Source: Brassica napus
Taxonomy: Eukaryota; Streptophyta; Magnoliopsida; Brassicales; Brassicaceae
Assembly (NCBI RefSeq): GCF_020379485.1
Contig: NW_026014839.1
Location: 1 to 64,000, forward strand
DNA length: 64,000 nt
Direction: 5' to 3'
The notes beneath the pieces were generated by a model, which was not told the origin of the DNA, did not search any database, and saw nothing but the letters and a program-made list of their open reading frames with translations. Positions 23,692 through 36,141 of this stretch are shown one piece after another; positions within the stretch are counted from its first letter, which is position 1, and each line of letters starts with the position of its first letter. Position numbers and translations under genes: made by a program.

Positions 23692-26600
23692 TCTAAACTA
23701 TACTAAAAGCAGGATATAAAGCTCTATGGAGATGTCCACGTCGGATGGTAAATTCCAACCAATGATAGAGTTTTATCTCTCCACGTCATTGTTTATTCTG
23801 TCGAAATGAAAACCAGTGGGCTTCTTCGTGTAGTGGCCCAAAGAAATCCTAACATACGAAGAAAGCTTCGATCGAGCGATTATAACTTTCCCATTTCGTC
23901 TTTTCCGTCTCATCTTCATGAAATCTCCGTTATCCCAACCCATCTCTGTACAATCAATTGTATTCATTATTCTCCACTTTTTGAGTTCGTTTCACATCCC
24001 TTTGCTACTCCATCTTTATAAAACCCTCTGGCTATACTTTTATCCACCCAGAAACGCTAACCTCCATTGAATAAGCTGAAGCTACGGCGATGAAACCCAA
24101 CGGGGAGTCTCCCCTCTTCACCGGAAACTCTCCCGTCGCTTTGTATTACTGCAATCGGTGCCGGAATGGTCGTCTACTAGATCACAAGATGAGACCTTCA
24201 ACGATTTGGAGCTGGAGCTCGATGGTGACAGCGGAGATGACATGGAAATAACGGATAGTGAGATTCTTCTTTCCTTTCGTGTCCTGAAACATTTTCAAAG
24301 AAAAAACTACTTTTAAAGCTTGGTTTTTGGAATTTCGGATCCTCAAGGTAATTGATTTGTCATCCAAATGGATTTCATAGCTTCCAATGAATAGTTATCC
24401 CGCTACGTCGCATATGCTCAGGTATTAGAGGGGTCGGTTTATCATTTTCAGGAGATTCTTCCATGGGTACTCATTTATCAAAGTACTGATGATTCTTAAC
24501 CACACTTTCAGGTAAAAGCTGCTTCTGATGCCAAATTCTTCTCTTAATATGTTTTATTTTACTTTTTTTTGCAAGAAAAATGGAATGAAGGACTGTGTTA
24601 AAGTTGATTTTGTTTTGTAAAAATTATAGGTTAGTTTCTCATCTCTTACATTCTTCTTCAGTCTGCATTATAAAGTATAAACTATATTTACACGATAAGA
24701 ATGTCACTGATAGTGGTGAAGGACATGAATCAGGTACTTATGACTAACCAGTTATGAGGCTTTTGGATGAGTGGCAGTGATCTGATTGTTGACTATGGTA
24801 GGTATATCTTGGGATTCCATTGATAGTTTTTGCTCTGTTAATTTTTATTTTAGAGCCTTTGTTTATGATACCATGCGGATTTGAAACATTCATGTCTAAC
24901 AAAACAAACATTCGGAGTGAGACAGAAAACGTTACGGCTGGTTGACTAATATGTTGGGGACTCCTTCTGCGGAAGCCATTGGAAGGTCCATTGTCCCTTT
25001 CCAGTTTTCACAGCTGCATTGTTACTTTTCTTGGCTGAAATGCGTCCACTCAATGTGACAGGTTAGGAACGGTAAAGCTCGAAGGTACTTGAGCAGCATG
25101 AGGAAGAAGAAGCCTATTCCTTTCTCACATAAGTTTCCACGTTCTTAACCTCTTGCTGTGAAAACTGTTGTGTCTGAAAGCTATATCTATATATATGAGA
25201 AATCCAGAAAGACTGAAAACTCTATACGTAGCTTACTAAGATTTTTGATGGTTTGGAGTGTAAGATAACTTACAGCTCTTCAGAGTTGCACTATCTTTTT
25301 CTGATTAACATCATGGAGTTCAAGCTTCAAGATTTATCTTCATAACCAATTTTTGCTGTACATTTGCTGTAGGTCTCTTATGTATTCAACCGGTTTTATG
25401 AGGTGCTTCATGCGATCACAAAGCTGCATTAAGAAGAGAGCATACAATATCTAGGGAGAAAGTTGGAAGCTCACACAAGCAAGATATTTGCAAGGATTAA
25501 AAGATACCGGATACTACGGATATGTAGAAGATGTAAGTTATGTAGAAGATGTAAGTCTTGCATGACATGACCATTGGGATTATAAACCAGGATGAAGATA
25601 GAGAAAGAGTGGGAAGAGGCAGAGACAGAGACAGCAAGAGAAATAAAGCTATGGGAGTTGAAGATGAGGATACTGACGGTACTGACAACAACAATGAAAA
25701 AGATACATTTCCATTTGTTTACTTCATATGAAGAGAGCCTTTCGTGGATCCAATTGTCACCAACTAGAAGCATTACTTAGCTAAGAGAGCTCTCTGCTCA
25801 ACCTTTCACCACGCTGGATAGAGCAGATTTAGCTTAATATTAAGTATTTGTAAAACAAAAAAAAGCAATTATGATTGCGCATAACAAACAAATTATAAGT
25901 ATATATTAACATAAAAGAGCACATGTTTCCTCTAATTCTCAAGAATCATGGGAAAAAAAGCACAAAACTAATTAATTTTTAATTATCTCTGTTATAGTTA
26001 TAGATAAATTTTTATTATTTTTGTTACTTCCGGGTCATAAAAATCATGGAAGCCAAGTACAAGAACTATTTGCTTAGTCCCCTCCCAACGGAAATACAAT
26101 ACCTATTTACGTTATTTATTTTCAGATTTCATCAAACTCAAAACAATAAAAGTGTTTACAAGTGAATTTAACGAACATTCTTTTCTTCACCAGATTTAAA
26201 TATAGACAAATTAAAACATCGATAAAATACAATAACCAAAAAATTATATATTAAAGAAAAGGAAAACACAAACACAAAATATACTAAATAAAAAAAACAC
26301 AAATTTATTAAAATTATAATATAACCAAAAATATCTAACATAAAAAAAATTTCAAACACATAAGAAAATCATAACAATAATAAATATAATCCAATGACAA
26401 TATTTTTCACATTTCATCAAATAACAAAAAATAAAAAATTGAATCTAATATTATTTTTCTCTTATAATTACTAAATTCATATTAACTGAAATTAACAAAA
26501 TATTGATACAAAATCACAGCCAAATTAATAGATACTCACAAAATATATAACACCTAAAAAATAAAAGAAGAAATTATAAGAAAAATATTTGTCTTTTGAA

Positions 26601-29600
26601 CACCTAGAAAAAAGGATTTTTAAAAAGTTAGTGTCACAAATTCCAATACAAATCTTGAACGTAAATATAATATTTATATGAAAATATATAGTTGCACTGC
26701 TGAATCAAAAAAAAAATTAAAATTTCTGTTGTAAAAAATAAAAACAAAACATAGCTACACTAAAACAATTTTAACAATCTTATTAAGAAAAATCAGTTAA
26801 CCACATCGAAACTGAAACAAAGAAAAACAATGACAAAAAATGATTTATGGAAAACATATATCCATATTCTTCAAAACAAAAATAGTAAAAATATATTTTA
26901 CGAAGAGCACACGAAGCATTAATTGTGGTGTCTTTTACAACACAAAAATAGTAAAAATGATTACGAGGAAGGTAAATTGTGGACATAGAGTTCTTGATAT
27001 CTAGCTCTGAAACACCTCATGAAGCATTGGCGAATGCTGCATATCCTATCTTTCTCGAGAACTACAGGAATAAGGAGTACCTAAAAGTGAGAGCTGTCCT
27101 AACACCTACCAATAATACTGTACATGAGGCGAACACTTATCTCCTCTCCAGGGTGCCATCGCAGGGTATGGGGTATTTGATTTCTGATTCCACTGAGTTA
27201 GAATCTACGCCAGATGATGATTGAACCACCCACTATTCACCAGAGTACCTAAATTCACTAGAATTTTTGGGCCTGCCCAACCACAGATTGTGCTTGAAAG
27301 TTGGAGCTCCAGTGATGATGATTGTTCAGTACAGTTCTATTAGTCGCCTATTACCAAAACATGTTACCTTTCTCATTACAATCCATCTAACCTTTTCACA
27401 TAAAGTAGCCTAATATACGAGCTGATGTTTACTGTGTTTGCACTTTGCAGGAGATTTGAAATGGTTGGAATCTTTTTAAGATGAATGTATATATTGTTAA
27501 ATAAACCCTTTTTGTTCAACTATTGATATGTAAAGCAAAACAGAGGAGTATGCGTATGAGACAGAGAGAGAGAATCTCTACTTAAACATATTCTATGGAG
27601 TATCATCAAAGGTCTGCACTAATACCAGTCAATTTTGGTGGTTGAGAACGCCAGTTTTGGGTTGTAACAAATTTAAATGACCATATGTAAGCAAAATTCT
27701 CAACATCCAATTTCTTCCTTTATAATTTTGAGATCTCCCATCAAAATCACTTTAATGGTGCAAGTGTTCAAGGCATAAAGTTGTAAGCAAAAAAACCAGT
27801 GAATATACACACTTTCTAGAATTTTGATTTAAGAAGATATGCAAAAAAAGTTCATATGAACTCCACTCAACATGTTCTTATATTTAATTGTATCTCTATC
27901 AGCCAGTTCATTTATGCTTCCAAATAGTACTTAAATTTTTTGCTACACAAGAAATATATGCACATTGCATTTTTCAATAAATAATTTTTCCTCACATCAA
28001 ACAAGTAATAAAATGAGGATATCAGCCTTAGATAGAGTGTCCACGTAGGCAAAAATAATCGGCCAATGAGAAACTATATTTTTTCCATCTCACCTCTTCT
28101 ATTTATTTTTACAAAATGATCATTTAACTTTTTAATTAAACAATTATAACCGAAAATATTTTTTAGTGAAATATATTATTTATGTAAATATAATTATATT
28201 TTATTATTTACATAATAATATGTAAACAAATATTTAGTGTAAATAATATCATAGTTTTATAAAATACTAAAATAAAATTGTGTTGGTTTTCAACTTTCAC
28301 TAATAAAAAGTATTATTTGTAAACTTAGAAAAGAATATATCAAGAATATTCTTTTTCAGGAGAGAAAATAGAAAAATACATCGGAGACAAATCTATCTCT
28401 ATTATAAAATTCATCTATTTTAGAGAAAAAAAATAGAGAAATACATTGGAGATGGTCTAAGGCATGGCCGACGTAAATGATCGACGTTGAGATTTCAGCT
28501 TTTCTAATTCTTACTATTCTAATGTTTCAATATAATTTTAATATTCCATTTGTTTTATAATATAATGGTTTAAAAGTATTTTTTGTTCCACTATATAAAT
28601 TGTTTTTATATTTCAATGTAACTTTATATTTATTGAATATTGTGTGACCAATTAAATTATGTAAATTATTATGAAATTGATTAAATTTATATATTAAATG
28701 ACAGATTTCTAAAGTAATAATTTTTAAATATTACAAATTTTAATTAAAATTGATTACATTTTGAAAGAAATAGAGTAATCTATAAACTAACTCTATATAG
28801 ATATAAAGACAAAATTGTAAAGTGATCTCACCTTGAATTTCTCTCATTCTGTGCATTTCTAATTGGAATTAGATAATCAACATCTAATATTATGTTACTC
28901 TCATTGTATTAGAAATGGTCGAACCGTAAACCAATTAAAGATGATGTAAGGAAGACATAAAGATGTATTTTTCCAGTTAACAAATATAGAATCAATTGAC
29001 AACAATTTAATTATTTTTACTATGGGACAACAGAGAAGAGTTTCTATACCTTCTAATATTATAATATACACGGGCTAGCGTATACAGAGCAAATTCTTTT
29101 ATGTTTGGTTCAGAAGTCACCCACGTGTATGTGGTGGCTTCCACTTTTAGTTTTTCAACCTTTGAATAAATTCAAGTAGGTTTAATCCAGATCATCCTTT
29201 TTTTTACTTTTTCAACTACTCCTTTGCACTTACAGTTTGAATAAAAAGATTCAACACCATTGTATATGGTCTTAGTTATTTTACAGATCATTTCATATTA
29301 GATCATTGTCCGATCATATAAGACCTGGACAACAAGGTGTTATTAAATATACAAACTACAAATTAAATATGTTCAACGCAAACACACATAAAAATGAGAT
29401 ATTATATTATTAAAATATATTATATTCTTGATAACTTAAAAATTACTTAAAAATAAACTAAATTATTAAAATATTAATATACAAATAAACTAAAGCAATA
29501 TTTTGTAACGTCAAAATAATAAATGAATAAAAAGTATATTATGTTAATAAAATAGACTTTAGATTTAAAAGACGTATAATTCATGTAAGATACAAAATAC

Positions 29601-30071
29601 AAAATTTGTTATTACAATTAATATTTTACCATTAGATATATTAAAATAATTTTCTAGATCGATATTCAATTGTTAGTTTTCAACTATTGCACGTAAAAAA
29701 ATATTATTAAGTTTACGTTTTTTTTTTTTTTGAAAAGGAGATTTTATATTTTAAGTAGATTATTGGAGTACTTTTTATTTACGTGAATTTATTCGAGATG
29801 AGATTCCGATTAAACTAAGATAATTTATGTTCTATACATAATTATATTTCTTTTACATAACTCTAAAATCTCGGACTTGATTTTTCATATTTTATTAGTT
29901 AATTGTGTTATATATAATAGAAATACTTACTTCAAACTAAAAATATAAAAAAATCAAATTTGAAAATTAGTTATATATAATTTAATATAGAAAAATTCAC
30001 ATACAAATAAAAATGATAAATGTAACAAATTTAAATATATTATCCGCGCGTAGCGCGGAGAAATGATCTAG
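23692..30071 (+). mobile_element. Helitron remnant carrying a helicase fragment
   Basis: The 3' end is convincing: the palindrome CCGCGCGTAGCGCGG followed by AGAAATGATCTAG, ending in the canonical CTAG at 30071 with T next. The proposed 5' end is TCTAAACTATACTAAAAGC at 23692, preceded by A; it is imperfect. A second internal block near 28010 (GGATATCAGCC, GTGTCCACGTAGGC, CCAATGAG) resembles the 5' part (GGATATAAAGC, GATGTCCACGTCGG, CCAATGATAGAG), so two Helitron copies may be nested or chained. The interior from 24050 to 25800 holds GC-richer pieces of unknown origin with no intact reading frame; 27340-30000 is AT-rich and empty. Confidence 0.6.
26960..27340 (+). pseudogene. PIF1-like Helitron helicase fragment
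   Basis: Reading plus, YPIFLENYRNKEYLKVRAVLTPTNNTVHEANTYLLS and then YLISDST are followed by a TGA and, in the same frame, YSPEYLNSLEFLGLPNHRLCLKVGAPVMM. This matches the C-terminal helicase region of plant Helitron proteins; the intact gene at 52777-61352 has the equivalent [20 protein letters not shown] and [19 protein letters not shown]. Only about 120 residues survive, with at least one stop. Walker motifs are absent. Confidence 0.8.
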
Positions 30072-30109
30072 TTCATCATAATAACAGAGAAATAAGTTAT
30101 TAAAAAAAA

Positions 30110-30433
30110 GACTAGTGATTTGGTGCAATGTAGAAAGGGTCTCAGCAGTTAACGTAGATTTTAATTGGTGACTGAGAAGTCTTTACAAAGAAAGATTGTT
30201 AAATATTTCAGTTTAGTCCCTGGCACACTAGCTATTGGTTTACTGAACCGGTAAAATAACCGGTTAATTATTTAAAACCGAATTCCCTTTTAATGGAAAC
30301 AAACAGAAAATAACTACCGAGTTACAGAGTGCCAAATACTTTAGGCACAGACTTCTTCATCACCATTGGTCAACTGAAAAGTCTTTACAAAGAAAGATTG
30401 TGAAATAATATTTTAACAGTTGAAGTTGATAGA
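30110..30433 (-). repeat. Duplicated 3' end of the Enhancer-of-polycomb-like gene
   Basis: At 30110-30160 the minus strand reads NC*DPFYIAPNH and stop, nearly identical to the true gene end NCGDSFYIAPNH at 30434 but with TGA for GGA. AAGTCTTTACAAAGAAAGATTG appears three times (about 23613, 30178 and 30381), and AACAGAAAATAACTACCGAGTTACAGA twice (about 23567 and 30302). The 3' end and flank of the gene were therefore duplicated in tandem, and the outer copy is split by the Helitron island. The 9-mer GACTAGTGA flanks the island at 23639-23647 and 30110-30118. Confidence 0.65.
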
Positions 30434-32957
30434 TTAGTGATTTGGTGCAATGTAGAAAGAGTCTCCGCAGTTAATGTGAGACTGCATCAGAGGATTCCAT
30501 CTATCAAAAATTATCCTCCCACCACGCCCAATCCTCCCCTTGAACCGACTTGGAGGTTGACCAGTGGATGAATCAGGTGCTGGAGGAACGATCCCTGCAG
30601 CTGCCAGTTTCTCAGGAACCAGCGGTTTTGTGAACAACATCACCGGTTCATTAGGATCCTAAAGGCAAAAAACCAGTACAGTTGCTTGCTTTAGTGATCA
30701 AATTATAGCAAATAGACAGATAGGTGGTGTTGTAAAGGGAAGGTTTTTAACCAGTTTGTGAAGCCAATTGTGATGGGAGGAGTGTCTTCTTCTAACTTCT
30801 TGTTTTATGCCTCTGGGTTGAGATCCATTTGTGAAACGAGAGTTAGGGATAACGGGAGGTCTTGTGCGTACATGTGTGCTAGTGTAGTCATCTGAGTCCA
30901 TCAACTCTTCGTCGCTTGAGCCATATTTGTAAGATGTTGTTGCTGGTTGAAATCCATGCTGAGCATAGCTATCTTCTAACAGCTCTGTTTCATGCTGCAA
31001 TCTCAAACTCAAATATCAGACAAAGCATCAATAAACAGACAGAGAAAAGGGGTTAAGGAGTAGTAGTAAGTAAGTAAGTACCCTGTATTGGAGTTGCATC
31101 CTCTGGAGGCTAACCTCACCATCCATGACATCCCTCTTCTTTTCTTCTCTCTATAGAATTAATAACATCAATTAACAACTTTTGAGGATGCCACCCTTTT
31201 GTTAAGATACGAAATGAAAGTTACATACAAGTCATATAACTCTTAAAAATTGTCATAAAGAACACCTTAATGAGAGCCTCCAGAATGGTCTTTGCTTGGT
31301 CAAGATTGCGTCTAACCTGTAACAATATAATCCCAGAAGTTAACGCTAAGTGCTCAGGTTTCAGGAAATTAAGACTGGTTCTCGAGCAAGAAAGCCTCTG
31401 GTTACCTGTCGAAGCTTTTCAAATGACTGCACATTGTTTTCTCTCCTCTGCATCTATAAGTAGAAAGCCCTTAGCAGTGTTTTTTCTTTCTCTAGTTGTG
31501 TTAAATACACAAAGTATTAAGATAACAGCCTACCCTTCTTGTGTGGAGTCTGTGAGCTTTCTCTCTTGGCCTAAACACATTGTAGGGATTCGTGTCATTC
31601 ACCGGTGGAGGAGGCTATTCGACACAAAGAAGCAAAACTTTAAAACCATTCTAACATGGGACTTGATTGTTTCAACCCTATAAAATGGTACAAACCTGTA
31701 AACGCCGCAAGATAGGCTTCTGCCATCTTTTGCGCTAAGTTCACATTAAAAAAAAAAAGAGAATGAAAACATTTGCATTAGTCTTGTAGCCAAACGTGCT
31801 ATGGATTTATAACTGGTTTTTGATCTGAAAAGTAACAGTACTCCAATCACAAGGATTATGCATATAATTTAGGAACCCAAAGATTTGTAAAACAAAGTTC
31901 ATCTCACGCCGTCAAAATTGATTTTTAAAGTTATCATGAACCTATGCAACACAACATATGTATCAAGAAAACTCATAATAACCAAAGGATGCCAGATAAG
32001 GCTCAAACCTTGCTTTTCCAGTAGTTGAAGATAGCCTGAAAGACTCCATAATTAATTGACAGTGATTGCAGGGCCTGTGATAAGAAGAAAACAACGCTTC
32101 TGTATGAATGTAGGTTCCAAGAACAGAAGATATGATAAGACAATGAAACAAAATAGAAGTAAAGGTATATACCTCAATAGCAGCATCAAGCTGCAAACGC
32201 ACATGAACCGGAGAGCTAAGGGTAGGTGTGATAACACCAGCTCTTTCCCTCGTTTTGTGATCCAACACCTCTAGCTTAAAAATAATGCTCTCAAGCCTGT
32301 AAACATGATACAGTCACTTTTGAGTATATAAAGCCAAGTGATCCATCTAAGATGACAAGAGTACACACTACAGAACACGATAGTCAGATGGGTTAGTTTA
32401 CATTTCAGGTGAGAGCTCCTTGTTATCCTTATCAAACTCATAAAGCCAGTCATCATCCTCGTTGTCAAGATCATACTCCACAAAATCTCCAAGCTCAGAC
32501 CGAGCTGCAAAAACATAAACATAGACTTAAATCACCTTCATCGCAAGAATACAAAAAACAAACCAGAGGAGGTTAATGGGTACCTCCTCTTGCACGTAGA
32601 TAAGAAGCAGGTTGACCAAAGGTAGCTAAGTAATCTCTTTCATATGTATCCACAACAACAAACTGAGGTGTGGGTATCTCTGAAGCCAGCTTCTTGCTTG
32701 GCACTGGATGCTGCACCTGTGCTTATACAACATTTTTAACATTACTAACAAATGATTGAAAAAAAACGAGTTTAGAAGAGAAGTTTCAGGAACAGACCTC
32801 ATTGTCAACATCTACAGAAGAAGCTAGACGCAGGAACTGAGAGTTTCTAGTGGTGGAAGTCGGAGTGTCGTCGTCTTCAAAGTCTTTAAACGATTTCAAA
32901 ATGGGAAGCTTCTTGTGAATGTCTAGTGGCCGTGGCCGGAAAGAAAGCCTACTCATT
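30434..32957 (-). CDS. Enhancer-of-polycomb-like protein (At1g79020 type)
   Basis: These nuclear proteins are homologues of the yeast Epl1/EPC subunit, which scaffolds NuA4-type histone acetyltransferase complexes. ATG at 32957 begins MSRLSFRPRPLDIHKKLPI; the next residues (FKDFEDDDTPTSTTRNSQFL) and QLGLSLEILWSMI-shadowed exons around 32400-32500 encode the acidic ELGDFVEYDLDNEDDDWLYEFDK region. Then come LDHKTRERAGVITPTLSSPV, a basic NVFRPREK/HRLHTRR-type segment (about 31530-31610), a coiled stretch (VRRNLDQAKTILEALI, about 31266-31320), KYGSSDEELMDSDDYTSTH, and the C-terminal EPVMLFTKPLVPEKLAAAGIVPPAP with GRIGRGGRIIFDRWNPLM. The frame appears intact across its introns and ends at 30434. 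It lies next to PSBR and RecA as in Arabidopsis. Confidence 0.88.
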
Positions 32958-33660
32958 TCACCTTCCTCCCCACGAGATAGAGATTAGCTCTATAGAGATT
33001 AGCTCCTTTACACGAAGAGACAACGAAACCAATAGGATTGAAGCAATTGGACGAGGATTTTAGGGTTAGGGTTTTTTGAATTGAATCAGGAAGGGACGAG
33101 AAAGGGATCAAATTTTCGAATCTCTTGCTCGTCGTTGTATAATCCCAATTTCTAGGGTTTTACTGCCGGGGGGAAATTGCGGCGGTGCTAGAAAAGGAAA
33201 CTCGTACCCAGACCCAGAAGGTCAACAATCGAAGAAGAGAGGAAAGCGTAAAGGAAATTAAACAAAAACAAAATAAAATGTGGAGGTTCGGTAACAAACA
33301 TATAAGGAGGGAAAACTTACGGGTTCGATTTCTCCAACTTTTATTTTCCCCAAACATATTTATAAGGGAAATTATTTCTTACGAACAAAATATTACACTT
33401 ATTTTCTTCTTTTCGAAACAAAACTTTTTATATGCATCATTATTAGTTTTTTTTTAATTACTATTTTGAAATAATTAATCATATAATAATGTATTTATAA
33501 TTACATTTTAATTTAGATTAAATGTGTGAAAATATAAAAATATATTATTTGAAAACTGAAACAATATTAACGTCCATTTCTTTTCTTCTGAGTCTTTTTT
33601 CAACAAATGAACAGCGATTAATTGTACACATTTTCGTGGGGCCATTTTCATTGTAAGAAA
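32958..33660. other. EPC-like gene promoter and spacer
   Basis: The 5' flank of the minus-strand gene. It contains TTTAGGGTTAGGGTTTTTTG (33059-33078), a telo-box-like stretch common in plant promoters of growth-related genes. The rest is AT-rich with no gene. Confidence 0.4.
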
Positions 33661-34132
33661 TAGCTATGCGACTTTTGTCCGAACCAAAGGGGCCGAACCG
33701 AGCCGAACCAAAATTTTCGGTTTTTGGTTCGGTTTCGGTTTTGGGTTTGTTTAGTTTGGTACGATTTTGAAAAGTAATTTGGTTTTTGGTTCGGTTCGGT
33801 TTTTCAATTTTCAAAAAAAAAAAAATCGAAAATAAACGAAAATATCCAAAAAAACCGAACCGAATTTAACCAAAAAACGAAAAATATCTGAAATTAACCG
33901 AACTAATCAAATTTAACCGAAAATAGCTGATTTTTTTTGGAAAATTGGACCGAAATTAACCGAAAACAAAAAAATGATTATTTCCGGAAATAGTTTTGAA
34001 AACCAAAATTAACCGATAACCGAACCGAACCGAAATTTAATTCGGTTAATTTCGGAATAGGTTTTAAAAATTTTGGTTAACCGAAAATTGACGGTTCGGT
34101 TCGGTTTGGAAAACCGAAGTCGGGCAGGGCTA
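33661..34132. mobile_element. ACCGAA-rich hAT MITE with 8-bp target duplication
   Basis: GTAAGAAA occurs at 33653-33660 and again at 34133-34140. The 472-bp element between them starts TAGCTATGCGACTTTTG and ends AAGTCGGGCAGGGCTA, so the outer ends are imperfect inverted repeats. The interior is made of AACCGAA/TTCGGTT variants and has no reading frame. The 8-bp duplication and ends place it in the hAT superfamily. It lies between the EPC-like and PSBR genes. Confidence 0.75.
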
Positions 34133-34140
34133 GTAAGAAA

Positions 34141-34879
34141 CACACAGCTTCTTTAATTTTTTTTTTACTCGAATAAGTTTTTTTTTTTTGGTCAGTTACT
34201 CAAAGAAGTTTACAACACTGAAAAATAAGTAAAGAAACAAAAACTCACAGCTTTCCATATACAGAATCCGGTTTTAAGCTATAGATAGTTTTGAATCAAG
34301 TGGATGTCTTCGCCATTGTTTTCTTTCTGGCCTAGCTAGAAAGGGCTCCAGCTTTTTCTACGTTTAGAGAGGTTCACAGAAGAGACCAGAAGCAAAATAG
34401 CCTGTTGAAGCCATAGCTCAAAGTCTTCTTCATCATCATCCATCATCTCCACATCTAAATCCCAAGGGAACCTACTTGAGTTTAATCTATATGTTGTCTT
34501 TTCTTAACCCAACCATGTTCACATGAAAGTTTGGTCTATGCGTGTTTTGGTCTACACAACATTCCCTTTATTAATAAAACTCAAAACATGTTTATTGTTT
34601 ACTCAATCATCTCCGCATCAGGTAATTCACGAAATGAGCCTTTAGATATTTACTAAACATCAAAGTTAACTAAATTTTGCAGGCGTTTGAAATGAAAATT
34701 TTGAAAATACTGACAATCCCACGTAGCAAAACTGATGAAGCATATTTTAAGATAACATATCCAGTCCAAAGCCACACAACATCCGCCACGTGTCATAACC
34801 ACAATCACTTATCGCATTTCTATCTCCTCTCATATTACAAGACCACACACAAGCACTTGGCGAGAAACAGAGAGAAGAA
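34141..34879 (+). promoter_or_regulatory. PSBR upstream region with G-box and I-box
   Basis: A CACGTG core in GCCACGTGTC lies at 34787-34792, and CTTATC (the inverse of the GATAAG I-box) at 34808-34813, within 100 bases of the ATG at 34880. These two elements are characteristic of light-regulated photosynthesis promoters. The part from 34141 to 34740 shows no gene. Confidence 0.6.
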
Positions 34880-35883
34880 ATGGCTGCTTCAGTGATGCTA
34901 TCATCGGTGACGTTGAAACCGGCGGGTTTCACGGTGGAGAAGATGTCAGCGAGAGGATTGCCGTCGCTCACAAGAACTTCATTCAAAATCGTCGCGAGCG
35001 GTGTCAAGAAGATCAAGACCGACAAGCCCTTTGGTCCGTTTATAAAATATATACACACCAGACTCTCTACCTTTATACACACGCTACCGTTATGTTATAG
35101 CTTATTCCGTTTGATCATTTTTGTCTGTAGGAGTTAACGGCAGCATGGACTTGAGGGACGGCGTCGACGCCTCCGGCAGAAAGGGCAAGGTTAGGGATAA
35201 ATAACAATTGTCTTTTCCTTACTTCAGATTATTCATTAAAACGATGTCGTGTTGTTCTCAGGGATACGGTGTTTACAAGTTCGTTGACAAGTATGGAGCT
35301 AACGTCGATGGATACAGGCAGTGGCGGATGCAGGAAATAATTTTGTTGGGGGCATAAATACTAACCTACAATATTTAAAATAGGTGCATATAGCTTAGGT
35401 TTTAACAAATTACACTAAATTTTCAAATGTTGTTGGGTTCAGTGGCCCCCGTCTCGTTACATGTGGCTCCGCCACTGGATACAGGTGAATATATAAATAA
35501 TCTCCGTCAATATTCGAGTAATAGCTAGGCAGTGATTGGTTGATTATATACTCTTTTTTTTTTGAAGCACTTTTTTTTTTTGAAACACTTTGATTGATTA
35601 TGTACTTATTACAGAGAATTAATGTTTAGACAGACGCCTAAAACCGAATTATTGAACGCCGGTTCTATTTAGAACAATTAACACTTGACATGTATGTCAT
35701 AGGTTGTTGACAAAGTGATGTTTGGGGTTTTACAGTCCTATCTACAACGAGGAGGAGTGGTCACCAGGTGGTGATGTGTACAAGGGAGGAGTCACTGGAT
35801 TGGCTATTTGGGCGGTAACACTCGCCGGAATTCTCGCCGGAGGAGCTCTTCTTGTGTACAACACAAGTGCTTTGGCTCAGTAA
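34880..35883 (+). CDS. PSBR: PsbR, photosystem II 10-kDa polypeptide
   Basis: A thylakoid protein of photosystem II that helps stabilise oxygen-evolving proteins on the lumen side. Exons 34880-35033, 35131-35189, 35262-35317 and 35736-35883 join in phase to 138 residues, close to the usual 140. A plastid transit peptide ([17 protein letters not shown]) is followed by [56 protein letters not shown], and a C-terminal membrane helix ([19 protein letters not shown]) ending NTSALAQ. The third exon's donor is altered by a MITE: the junction after GATACAG now reads GC instead of GT. If the displaced original GT at 35485 were used, translation would stop within the MITE. Whether normal mRNA is made therefore depends on use of the GC donor. 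Confidence 0.9.
35319..35477. mobile_element. 159-bp hAT MITE at the PSBR exon 3/intron 3 junction
   Basis: Perfect 10-bp terminal repeats CAGTGGCGGA and TCCGCCACTG are flanked by the 8-bp duplication GATACAGG (35311-35318 and 35478-35485). The CAGTGGCGGA end is typical of a plant hAT MITE family. The duplicated 8 bases include the end of exon 3 and the first G of the donor, so one copy is followed by CAGT and the other by TGAAT. Confidence 0.9.
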
Positions 35884-36141
35884 AAAAATCTTCAAAACAT
35901 CATCATGTTTCTCTATATGTTTTGTGTTTATTGTTTCTCTTCTCTGTACTGCTCTGAACATACACTTTGAATTTTATAAAGAACTCTAGTAGTGTTTGTG
36001 TAATATCCATCTGGTGTACAAAAACAAGAAGTTGAATACAGTTTTATAGACTGAACCATTTGGAGTTTTGATACTTGAAAGTGAGAGATGATTAGATGAA
36101 CATGAGTGTTGTTGATTCGAACATTTTGGTGTAGAACTCAG

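Noticed and set aside
25471..25780. Overlapping 60-100 codon frames in the Helitron remnant
   Set aside because: They arise from repetitive GAGA/TTCT sequence and contain no convincing protein signature.
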